Of a DNA stretch of 5,595 nt, positions 1 to 5,590 are shown in pieces. The stretch is from Casp-actino8 sp039800005 (lineage in GTDB: Bacteria; Actinomycetota; Acidimicrobiia; Acidimicrobiales; Ilumatobacteraceae). The notes beneath the pieces were generated by a model that saw nothing but the letters and a program-made list of their open reading frames with translations, was not told where the DNA came from and did not search any database. The translations under genes and the position numbers were made by a program. Position 1 is the stretch's first letter. Every line of letters begins with the position of its first letter. The DNA lies in the NCBI GenBank assembly GCA_039800005.1, contig JBDLRN010000041.1:1-5595 (forward strand), written 5' to 3'.

Positions 1-845
1 GCGGTGAGCCGATCCATCGCGTGATGGGCATCATCAACGGCACCACCAACTTCATCCTCACCAAGATGACCGAAGAAGGTGCCGACTACGGAGCGGCCCT
101 CACCGAGGCGCAACGCCTCGGTTACGCCGAGCGCGACCCAACGGCCGACGTGGAAGGTTTCGACGCCGGCGCCAAGGCGGCGATCATCGCGTCGATCGCC
201 TTCGGTGCCAAGGTCGTGGCCGGCGACGTGTATCACGAAGGAATCAGCCGCATCACCGCGGCCGACATCGCCGTCGCGCGTCGACTCGGCTACGTGGTCA
301 AGTTGCTCGGTATCGCCGAGCGTGACGCGGCCTCGGGCAGCGTGGCGGTGCGTGTGCACCCGGCGATGGTCCCGCTGCATCATCCGCTGGCCAGCGTGCG
401 TGACAGTTTCAATGCCGTGTTCGTCGAGGGCGGCGCGGTCGGCTCGCTCATGTTCTATGGGCGTGGCGCCGGCGGATTCCCCACGGCCAGCGCGGTGTTG
501 GGTGACGTGATCGACGCCGCCGTCAATCTCTCGAAGGGAACTCACGGCACGATCGGCTCGTTCGGCAAGGCCGTCATGGCTCCGATCGACGAGACGAGCT
601 CGGAGTACTTGCTCTCGCTCGAGGTGACCGACAAGCCCGGTGTTCTGCACGCCGTCACGGGCATCTTCGCTCGCCATGGCGTGAGCATTCGCGCCGCCGA
701 ACAAGAGGGCATCGGCACCGACGCACGCCTCGTGTTCATCACCCACCTCGCGAAGGAGTCCGACGTGCAGTCGACGGTGCGCGAACTCCGTGAGCTCGAC
801 GCCGTGCAGCAAGTGGGCACCATCTTGCGCGTGATCGGATCCTGA
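1..845 (+). CDS. hom: Homoserine dehydrogenase, 3' part (5' end outside window)
   Basis: NAD(P)-dependent reduction of aspartate semialdehyde to homoserine, the branch point to threonine and methionine; cytosolic. The gene is cut by the window edge: the first full codon is at base 3 and about 280 C-terminal residues remain, so the Rossmann nucleotide-binding domain is missing. The visible part opens with the family signature GIINGTTNFIL (about 27-59). It continues with ADVEGFDAGAK, where the Asp and Lys (Lys codon 174-176) match the catalytic Asp/Lys pair spaced four apart in characterised enzymes. From about base 600 there is an ACT domain (DKPGVLHAVTGIFARHGVSIR), the usual site of allosteric feedback by threonine in Gram-positive-type enzymes. 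The GTG and ATG codons at 21 and 24 are internal, because the reading frame is open to the left edge and matches the family there. The stop at 843-845 is 3 bases before thrC, indicating one transcript. Confidence 0.96.
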   Translation, partial: GEPIHRVMGIINGTTNFILTKMTEEGADYGAALTEAQRLGYAERDPTADVEGFDAGAKAAIIASIAFGAKVVAGDVYHEGISRITAADIAVARRLGYVVKLLGIAERDAASGSVAVRVHPAMVPLHHPLASVRDSFNAVFVEGGAVGSLMFYGRGAGGFPTASAVLGDVIDAAVNLSKGTHGTIGSFGKAVMAPIDETSSEYLLSLEVTDKPGVLHAVTGIFARHGVSIRAAEQEGIGTDARLVFITHLAKESDVQSTVRELRELDAVQQVGTILRVIGS

Positions 846-848
846 CCG

Positions 849-2219
849 ATGCGTTACGTGTCGACGCGGGGTGCCGCGCCCGAACTCGGTTTCGCCGACG
901 TCTTGTTGGCCGGTCTCGCCACCGACGGCGGCCTGTACGTGCCCACCGAGTATCCGTCACTGCCCGAGTTGCCGAACGGCCGGTACGCCGACCTGGCTCA
1001 CGCCGTCATGTCACCCTACGTCGACGGCGAGATCGCGTCCGACGACCTGTATCGCATGTGCGTCGAGGCGTACGCCACGTTCCGCCATCCGGCCACGGTC
1101 CCGCTCGTGCAGATCGACACCGACGAGTGGCTGATGGAGTTGTTCCACGGACCCACCTTGGCGTTCAAGGACGTCGCCCTGCAGTTGGTGGGTCGCATGT
1201 TCGATCACGTGCTCGCCAAGCGTGGGGAGCGCATCATGATCGTGGGTGCCACGAGTGGCGACACCGGCTCGGCGGCCATCGACGGCGTGAAGGCGTGCGA
1301 GAACGTCGACATCGTGATCCTCTATCCCGAAGGTCGCGTGAGCGACGTGCAGCGCAAGCAGATGACCACCGTCGACGCACCCAACGTGCACACCGTGGCC
1401 GTGGCCGGCACGTTCGACGACTGCCAAGACCTCGTGAAGGCCATGTTCAACGATGCGGTCTTCCGCAACGAGCTCAACCTGTCGGCGGTCAACAGCATCA
1501 ACTGGGCGCGCGTCATGGCCCAGACCGTCTACTACGTGGCCGCCGTCGACGCGCTGGGGGGCCAGCCGGTGTCGTTCAGCGTGCCCACCGGCAATTTCGG
1601 CAACGTGCTCGCCGGATGGATCGCGCGCGAGATGGGCGCGTCGGTCGACGAGTTGATCGTCGGCTCCAACACCAACGACATTCTCACACGCTTCTTCGCG
1701 TCGCGTGCCATGACCACCACGGGTGTGGTGCCCACGCTCAGTCCGTCGATGGACATTCAGGTGTCGTCGAACTTCGAGCGTCTCTTGTTCGAGATGAACG
1801 ACCGCGACGGGGGAGCCACGGCCGACCAGATGAACCGGTTCCGGTCGTCGGGACGCATGGACGTCGAACCCGATCAGTACGCGCGCTGGATCGAACCGGT
1901 GTTCCGCGCCGCGCGCTGCGACGACGCCGACACGCTCGCCACCATGGCCGATGTGTACCGCAGCACCGGTATGCAGATCGATCCGCACACCGCGGTGGGT
2001 GTGTCGGCCGCCCGCCAATGCGCGCCGCACGGGTCGCCCGTCGTCACGTTGGCCACGGCCCATCCGGCCAAGTTCCCCGACGCTGTCGAGCGGGCCACCG
2101 GCCGCCGCCCGGCGTTGCCCGAGCACCTGGCCGATCTGTTCGACCGCCCCGAGCGCACCACATCTCTCCCGAACGACCTGGTCACGGTACAGAACTTCGT
2201 GCGTTCGGTCGCTCGCTGA
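849..2219 (+). CDS. thrC: Threonine synthase (long, E. coli/yeast-type), PLP-dependent
   Basis: Converts O-phospho-L-homoserine to L-threonine plus phosphate, the last step of threonine synthesis. The 456-residue product begins MRYVSTRG, the typical family N-terminus, which fixes the ATG start. The PLP-binding lysine is K107 in TLAFKD (codon 1167-1169). The glycine/serine loop GATSGDTGSAA (133-143) and SVPTGNFGN (244-252) are the cofactor-phosphate and substrate-binding segments of fold-type II PLP enzymes. SAVNSINWAR (212-221) is another hallmark of this clade. The length fits the long E. coli/yeast/Corynebacterium class rather than the roughly 360-residue class found in Mycobacterium. It starts 3 bases after the hom stop. 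No strong Shine-Dalgarno is visible within the hom end, so translational coupling is likely. There is no obvious terminator after its TGA, and thrB does not follow. Confidence 0.97.
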   Translation: MRYVSTRGAAPELGFADVLLAGLATDGGLYVPTEYPSLPELPNGRYADLAHAVMSPYVDGEIASDDLYRMCVEAYATFRHPATVPLVQIDTDEWLMELFHGPTLAFKDVALQLVGRMFDHVLAKRGERIMIVGATSGDTGSAAIDGVKACENVDIVILYPEGRVSDVQRKQMTTVDAPNVHTVAVAGTFDDCQDLVKAMFNDAVFRNELNLSAVNSINWARVMAQTVYYVAAVDALGGQPVSFSVPTGNFGNVLAGWIAREMGASVDELIVGSNTNDILTRFFASRAMTTTGVVPTLSPSMDIQVSSNFERLLFEMNDRDGGATADQMNRFRSSGRMDVEPDQYARWIEPVFRAARCDDADTLATMADVYRSTGMQIDPHTAVGVSAARQCAPHGSPVVTLATAHPAKFPDAVERATGRRPALPEHLADLFDRPERTTSLPNDLVTVQNFVRSVAR

Positions 2220-2253
2220 GAACGATTTTCTGGCTCGGTTCCTGGGCAAAGCG

Positions 2254-2282
2254 TTGTTGCGCCGGGGGTCGGGGGCTAAGGT
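2254..2282 (+). promoter_or_regulatory. Candidate sigma-70-type promoter for rho
   Basis: TTGTTG (2254-2259) and TAAGGT (2277-2282) are separated by 17 bases. The -10 fits the actinobacterial TANNNT pattern and the -35 keeps the TTG core. Transcription would start near 2289, giving a leader of about 120 bases that begins at the first hairpin. This is supported by position and spacing only. Read-through from thrC would also be possible, since no terminator is visible upstream. Confidence 0.4.
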
Positions 2283-2369
2283 CCGTGATGTTCGGAATCC
2301 CGAACCGCCTCGGGTCGCTCTCTCTCGACCGAGATGATTCTCACCGGCACGGGGTCGCCGGTGGACGTG

Positions 2370-2393
2370 CTCCACACGCCCTCCACCCCTCCT
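2370..2393 (+). promoter_or_regulatory. C-rich, G-poor rut-like tract upstream of rho
   Basis: Of 24 bases, 16 are C and only 1 is G, unlike the G/C-balanced surroundings. Such unstructured C-over-G stretches are what Rho's primary site binds. The position, between a stable hairpin and the rho ribosome binding site, suits autogenous regulation of rho. The role is inferred. Confidence 0.35.
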
Positions 2394-2402
2394 GAAAGCA
2401 GG
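2391..2402 (+). promoter_or_regulatory. rho ribosome binding site, partly self-paired
   Basis: GAAAGCAGG (2394-2402) lies 5 bases before the GTG at 2408 and is the only Shine-Dalgarno-like sequence there, so it supports that start. The AGG is also part of a small inverted repeat, CCTG-AAAG-CAGG (2391-2402). This could weakly hide the site in the mRNA. Confidence 0.5.
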
Positions 2403-2407
2403 TTTCC

Positions 2408-4228
2408 GTGGCAGCAGATGCCCTCGAGCAGTCCGTGCTCGAATCGAAGGACAAGGACCAACTCGTCGCCATCGCGACGGCTCTCGGCTTGAAGTCGGTC
2501 GCCCGTTCGAAGAAAGAAGACATCATCAAGAAGATCCTCGACACGGTCGGCCCGTCGGCCGGTCCGTCGGAGGAGCCGTCGGCCGCAGTGCCGGCCAAGC
2601 GCGGCCCCGGCCGTCCCCGCAAGGATGCCGGCGTGGTTCCGCCGCCGCCTGCCGACACGGCGTCGGCTCCGGCGCCCGCAGCCGACGTGGTGCTCGGCCC
2701 CGATGGCGAACCACTCGCCGAGTGGGAAGCCGAACTCGTGCGCCAGGGCATTTCGACGGCGACCGAAGAAGTGGGCGCCGACGGCGCGTCGTCGGGCGAC
2801 CGTGGTCCGCGTGGAGATCGTGGCGACCGTGGCGACCGTGGTGATCGCGGTGATCGCGGCGACCGCGGCCAGCAAGGTGATCGTGGCGATCGCGGCCCGC
2901 GTCAGTTCAACGACCGTCAGAACGGCGGCCAGCGCAACTTCGATCGCAACGACCGCAACAACGATCGTTTCGAAGGTGAAGGACGCAGTCGTCGCCGCCG
3001 TCGTCGGGGCAAGGGCCCGCGCGACGAAGGCCCCCAGGGCGACGATCGCGACTACATCCAGCGCGAGCCGAGCGAAGGCGGTTCCTACGAATCGGTCAAC
3101 GTCGACGTCGAGGGTTACCTCGATCTGCGCGACGAGGGCTACGGCTTCTTGCGCGTGAAGGGCTATCTGCCGAGTCGCGACGACGCCTACATCTCGGTCA
3201 AGCAGACCCGTCAGTACGGATTGCGCAAGGGTGATCACGTGACGGGTGTGGCCCGTTCGGCCGGTCGCAACGAGAAGAATCCGGCTCTGCTCGAGATCAA
3301 GACCGTCAACGGCGGCGATCCCGAGAAGGCCAAGAATCGTCTGCGTTTCGAAGATCTCACCGCTCTCTTCCCCGACGAGAAGCTGAAGCTCGAGAATCCG
3401 CTCGATCCGGGTGACATGACGGCGCGCATCATCGACCTCATCTCGCCGATCGGCAAGGGTCAGCGCGGCATCATCGTGTCGCCGCCCAAGGCCGGCAAGA
3501 CCACGATCATGAAGACGATCGCCACCGCGATCGAGCGCAACAATCCCGAGGTCGAGTTGATCGTGTTGCTCATCGACGAGCGACCCGAAGAAGTGACCGA
3601 CATGAAGCGCACGGTGCGCGGCGAAGTGATCTCGTCCACCTTCGACCGTCCGTCCGACGAGCACACGCACGTCGCCGAGTTGGCGATCGAGAAGGCCAAG
3701 CGTCGCGTCGAAGAGGGCAAGGACGTCGTCGTGATCCTCGACGGCATCACGCGTCTCAGCCGCGCCTACAACCTCGCCGCGCCGGCGAGCGGCCGCATCC
3801 TGTCGGGTGGGATCGACGCCGGTGCGTTGTATCCGCCCAAGAAGTTCTTCGGTGCGGCGCGTAACACCGAAGAGGGTGGCTCGCTCACGATCCTCGCCAC
3901 GGCGCTGGTCGAGACCAACAGCCGTATGGACGAGGCGATCTTCGAGGAGTTCAAGGGAACCGGCAACATGGAGTTGCGCCTCGATCGCCGTCTGGCCGAG
4001 AAGCGCATCTACCCGGCCATCGACGTCGACCAGTCGAGCACTCGCCACGAGGAGCTGCTGTTCGACCGCAAGCAGCTGCAGATGGTGTGGCGTCTGCGGC
4101 GGGTCCTGTCGGGCCTGGCCGCCGACGGCAACCCGGCCCCGGGCCTCGAGTTGCTCATGGACCGCCTGAAGCAGTTCAAGAACAACGACGAATTCCTGGC
4201 CGAGATCGCCAAGACCCCGATGATGTGA
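2408..4228 (+). CDS. rho: Transcription termination factor Rho with long disordered N-terminal insertion
   Basis: Hexameric RNA-dependent ATPase/translocase that ends transcription. The product is 606 residues (E. coli about 419; mycobacterial Rho similarly long). An N-terminal Rho_N helical domain spans about 8-47, with a low-complexity insertion at about 48-228. The insertion contains GRPRK (68-72), 12 Gly-X-Y triplets (130-165), an Asn/Asp/Arg-rich part and RSRRRRRRGK (193-202). A cold-shock-type RNA-binding domain follows (about 232-300; EGYGFLR 243-249, Y261). The ATPase domain has Walker A PPKAGKT (359-365, K364), the catalytic Glu in DERPEEV (E391), and Walker B VVILD (D445). Further conserved positions are Q-loop ASGR (R463), R-loop SRMDE (R506), and K532, R533 and arginine finger R546. 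A constant offset of 180 from E. coli numbering supports an intact core. Gly446 replaces the E. coli Ser266 that contacts bicyclomycin. The GTG start is set by the ribosome binding site and the Rho_N alignment. Confidence 0.98.
   Translation: MAADALEQSVLESKDKDQLVAIATALGLKSVARSKKEDIIKKILDTVGPSAGPSEEPSAAVPAKRGPGRPRKDAGVVPPPPADTASAPAPAADVVLGPDGEPLAEWEAELVRQGISTATEEVGADGASSGDRGPRGDRGDRGDRGDRGDRGDRGQQGDRGDRGPRQFNDRQNGGQRNFDRNDRNNDRFEGEGRSRRRRRRGKGPRDEGPQGDDRDYIQREPSEGGSYESVNVDVEGYLDLRDEGYGFLRVKGYLPSRDDAYISVKQTRQYGLRKGDHVTGVARSAGRNEKNPALLEIKTVNGGDPEKAKNRLRFEDLTALFPDEKLKLENPLDPGDMTARIIDLISPIGKGQRGIIVSPPKAGKTTIMKTIATAIERNNPEVELIVLLIDERPEEVTDMKRTVRGEVISSTFDRPSDEHTHVAELAIEKAKRRVEEGKDVVVILDGITRLSRAYNLAAPASGRILSGGIDAGALYPPKKFFGAARNTEEGGSLTILATALVETNSRMDEAIFEEFKGTGNMELRLDRRLAEKRIYPAIDVDQSSTRHEELLFDRKQLQMVWRLRRVLSGLAADGNPAPGLELLMDRLKQFKNNDEFLAEIAKTPMM
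2795..2902 (+). repeat. 9-bp tandem repeat encoding 12 Gly-X-Y triplets in Rho
   Basis: Twelve in-frame 9-base units follow the pattern GGN GAY CGY, encoding Gly-Asp-Arg in nine units, Gly-Pro-Arg in two more at or near the ends, and Gly-Gln-Gln in one (2867-2875). Two adjacent pairs are identical at the DNA level: GGCGACCGT at 2822-2839 and GGTGATCGC at 2840-2857. The other units differ mostly at third positions. The pattern combines recent slippage-like duplication with retention of the protein repeat. Confidence 0.9.
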
Positions 4229-4233
4229 CCGGT

Positions 4234-4253
4234 GGGGGTCCTGGTGGCCCCCC
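4234..4253 (+). terminator. GC-rich hairpin just after rho (possible weak terminator or leader element)
   Basis: GGGGGTCC (4234-4241) and GGCCCCCC (4246-4253) form a stem of 5 plus 2 pairs around a single T-C mismatch, with loop TGGT. It begins 5 bases after the rho stop. No T-run follows (GATACACTTT), so intrinsic termination would be weak at best, and read-through into rpmE is likely. It may equally be part of an rpmE leader. Confidence 0.35.
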
Positions 4254-4255
4254 GA

Positions 4256-4261
4256 TACACT
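4256..4261 (+). promoter_or_regulatory. Possible -10 element upstream of rpmE
   Basis: TACACT fits the TANNNT actinobacterial -10 pattern and would start transcription near 4268, about 30 bases before rpmE. No acceptable -35 is present at 16-18 bases upstream, where the sequence is the G-run of the hairpin. The call is therefore tentative. Confidence 0.22.
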
Positions 4262-4267
4262 TTCCGA

Positions 4268-4280
4268 GCCCCCCGGGGGC
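4268..4280 (+). promoter_or_regulatory. GCCCCCCGGGGGC palindrome in the rpmE leader
   Basis: A near-perfect inverted repeat of six C and five G flanked by G and C, ending 5 bases before the rpmE Shine-Dalgarno AGAGGA (4286-4291, 7 bases from the ATG). Locally it can form a short 4-bp hairpin. Its C-run and G-run can also pair with the opposite runs of the hairpin at 4234-4253, giving alternative folds. Confidence 0.35.
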
Positions 4281-4298
4281 GAGACAGAGGACGACACC

Positions 4299-4520
4299 AT
4301 GAAGGCTGAGATTCACCCCAAGTACGACGTCGTGAAGGTTCGTTGCACGTGCGGCAACAACTTCGAGACCCGTTCGTCGAGCCCCGGCGAGTTGAGCCTC
4401 GAACTCTGCAACGAGTGCCACCCGTTCTTCACCGGCAAGCAGAAGCTCGTCGACACCGGTGGACGCGTCGAGCGCTTCAACAAGCGCTACGGCGACCGCG
4501 CCGCCAAGAAGAAGTCCTGA
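4299..4520 (+). CDS. rpmE: 50S ribosomal protein bL31, zinc-binding type
   Basis: Small protein of the large ribosomal subunit near the central protuberance, helping bridge the two subunits. The 73-residue product begins MKAEIHPKY, typical of the family. It has the zinc ligands C16, C18, C37 and C40 (CTC and CNEC), so it is the zinc-containing form rather than the cysteine-free paralogue used in zinc shortage. SFx-like HPFFTGKQ (41-48), the GGRVERFNKRYG block and a lysine-rich tail are also standard. AGAGGA at 4286-4291 is a good ribosome binding site, 7 bases before the ATG. It lies 70 bases after rho, the usual order in many bacteria, where prfA often comes next. In zinc limitation this form is commonly a cellular zinc reserve; no Zur box was recognised here. 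Confidence 0.98.
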   Translation: MKAEIHPKYDVVKVRCTCGNNFETRSSSPGELSLELCNECHPFFTGKQKLVDTGGRVERFNKRYGDRAAKKKS

Positions 4521-4527
4521 CCGGTGT

Positions 4528-4572
4528 TCTGGTGAGGATTCTTCACCGTATAGGTGAAGATCGCGCACCAGA
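4528..4572 (+). terminator. Strong composite hairpin after rpmE
   Basis: The inner stem is GA(T)TCTTCACC with GGTGAAGATC (4537-4547 with 4553-4562, ten pairs and bulged T4539, loop GTATA). The outer stem is TCTGGTG with CACCAGA (4528-4534 with 4566-4572, seven pairs). They are separated by a small internal loop. It lies 7 bases after the rpmE stop and has no following T-run, so it could be a U-less terminator, an mRNA 3'-end stabiliser or a processing site. The symmetric core TCTTCACC-GTATA-GGTGAAGA would also suit a dimeric DNA-binding regulator. Confidence 0.45.
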
Positions 4573-4588
4573 TCCTCGCTGATTCGCC

Positions 4589-5590
4589 GTGACCGGTCTC
4601 GCCGACGATCCTGATCGTCGCTCTCGTCTTCTCGCTCTCACTCTGCAGGCGCTCGTTCGCGATCAGTTCGGCGTCGAGTCGTTCACCGCGGCCACCGGAT
4701 TGTCGCGTGGCGCGGCCGGAGTCGCCGGCGATGCGGCCTACGTGTTGGTCGACGAACAGCCCGAGCGCGGACTCGGTGCCGCTCTCGCCTGGGCCAGTCG
4801 CCACCAGTTGCGCACGTTGCACGTGATCGCGTCGGCGGCCACCGGATTGCTCGCTCGTCGAGCCGGTGAGTTCGATCTCGACATCCAGGTGTGGCATCGT
4901 GACGATCGCTCGTTGTTGTCGGCCGTCGCCGAACCGCACCCCGTCGCCGGAGAGGTGTCAGCCGAACATCGCCAGTTCGAATCGCTCATCGCCGAATCGG
5001 GCGCGACCGTCTCGATCGAACATGGAGTTCTGGTGGGCGAAGTGCGCGGTCTCGAGGTGTGTCGCGCCGTCACCGATCCGCACACGGGAGCGCATCGCCT
5101 CGAGGTGGGAGTGGGGGAGCACGACCGCGAAGCGTTCGGCATGATCCACGGCGACACGCCCACGGCCGACTCGCTGCGTCGCATTGTGCGCATCGTCGAC
5201 GCCCATCGTTCGCCGGGGGCCGATCCGCACCCGCTCAATCGCCTTGGCGCCGAGCGCGCCCTGCGCGACCGCGTCGTGGCCGATCCGTCACTCGTCGGAC
5301 TGCGCGCGCTCACCCCGGCGCCGCCGCCGATTCCCCGGCCCAATCTCAAGGATTCGATTCCGTGCGTGGCGGTCGGCGAGTCGACCGACGGCACGCCGAC
5401 GGTCGCCGTGTTCTCGACGGGAATCGATCTCGACGTGGTGCCCTTCGCCGCCGACGCGCGTCTCGCGCTCGGCGACCCGTCGCGCGATCTGCTGATCGTG
5501 GTGCCCGAGCGCGATGCGTCGCCGGTCACCAAGCGTCTGGCCGACATGTTGCATCGGCCGGCCCGCATCCTCGGCGTCCGCCTTCCGTAA
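4589..5590 (+). CDS. Conserved-looking protein of unknown function downstream of rpmE
   Basis: Not recognised; no function assigned. The product has 333 residues with no signal peptide or membrane segment, so it is probably cytosolic. The N-terminal half alternates strand-like and helix-like stretches (AYVLVDE 50-56, GLGAALAWASRH 61-72, TLHVIAS 76-82, ATGLLARRAGEF 84-95, IQVWHRD 99-105), suggesting an alpha/beta fold. A middle block has VRGLEV (152-157), RLEVGVGEHDREAFGMIHG (170-188) and DAHRSPGADPHPLNRLGAER (204-223). This block is rich in His, Asp and Glu and looks like the best candidate for a functional site. A Pro-rich linker (242-251) leads to NLKD (252-255) and a C-terminal strand-helix-strand part ending VVPERDASPVTKRLADML. 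An in-frame TGA at 4580-4582 makes GTG 4589 the first possible start; no Shine-Dalgarno is evident. Codon use matches its neighbours, so the gene is real and native. In other genomes prfA commonly occupies this place. Confidence 0.85.
   Translation: MTGLADDPDRRSRLLALTLQALVRDQFGVESFTAATGLSRGAAGVAGDAAYVLVDEQPERGLGAALAWASRHQLRTLHVIASAATGLLARRAGEFDLDIQVWHRDDRSLLSAVAEPHPVAGEVSAEHRQFESLIAESGATVSIEHGVLVGEVRGLEVCRAVTDPHTGAHRLEVGVGEHDREAFGMIHGDTPTADSLRRIVRIVDAHRSPGADPHPLNRLGAERALRDRVVADPSLVGLRALTPAPPPIPRPNLKDSIPCVAVGESTDGTPTVAVFSTGIDLDVVPFAADARLALGDPSRDLLIVVPERDASPVTKRLADMLHRPARILGVRLP

Larger units (their letters stand above)
2220..2407 (+). other. Intergenic rho leader region with tandem hairpins and C-rich tract
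   Basis: No gene is supported in these 188 bases. From 5' to 3' it holds a candidate promoter (2254-2282), hairpin GTTCGG/CCGAAC with loop AATC (2290-2305), hairpin CTCGGGTCG/CGACCGAG with one bulged base and loop CTCTCTCT (2309-2333), and a perfect 7-bp hairpin CACCGGC/GCCGGTG with an 8-base loop (2342-2363). A C-rich, G-poor patch (2370-2393) and the rho ribosome binding site follow. None of the hairpins is followed by a T-run. The arrangement resembles a regulated leader. Autogenous control of rho by early termination in its leader is established in E. coli; its operation here is inferred. Confidence 0.5.

Noticed and set aside
2220..2276. Possible terminator directly after thrC
   Set aside because: Only weak short inverted repeats such as GCG-TTGTT-GCGC, with no stable stem or T-run.
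1011..2375. 454-codon minus-strand frame opposite thrC
   Set aside because: It mirrors thrC, its His/Arg/Gly-rich translation has no recognisable motif, and the sense gene explains the region.
1058..2395. 445-codon plus-strand frame overlapping thrC
   Set aside because: Out-of-frame shadow of thrC with an Arg-rich, motif-free translation.
2276..4300. 674-codon open frame on the minus strand opposite rho
   Set aside because: Low-complexity translation, fully antisense to a clearly conserved gene; long antisense frames are expected in GC-rich DNA with G/C third positions.
4549..4554. TATAGG as a -10 promoter element for the unknown gene
   Set aside because: It lies in the loop and stem of the strong inverted repeat, lacks the final T at the expected position and has no -35 at suitable spacing.
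4176..4568. Minus-strand 130-codon frame covering rpmE
   Set aside because: Antisense shadow of rpmE and the rho end; no family features and no ribosome binding site noted.
4226..4597. TGACCGGT found three times, at the rho stop, the rpmE stop and the start of the unknown gene
   Set aside because: Each copy includes a stop or start codon and a GC-rich hexamer; three hits are plausible by chance and no common structure surrounds them.
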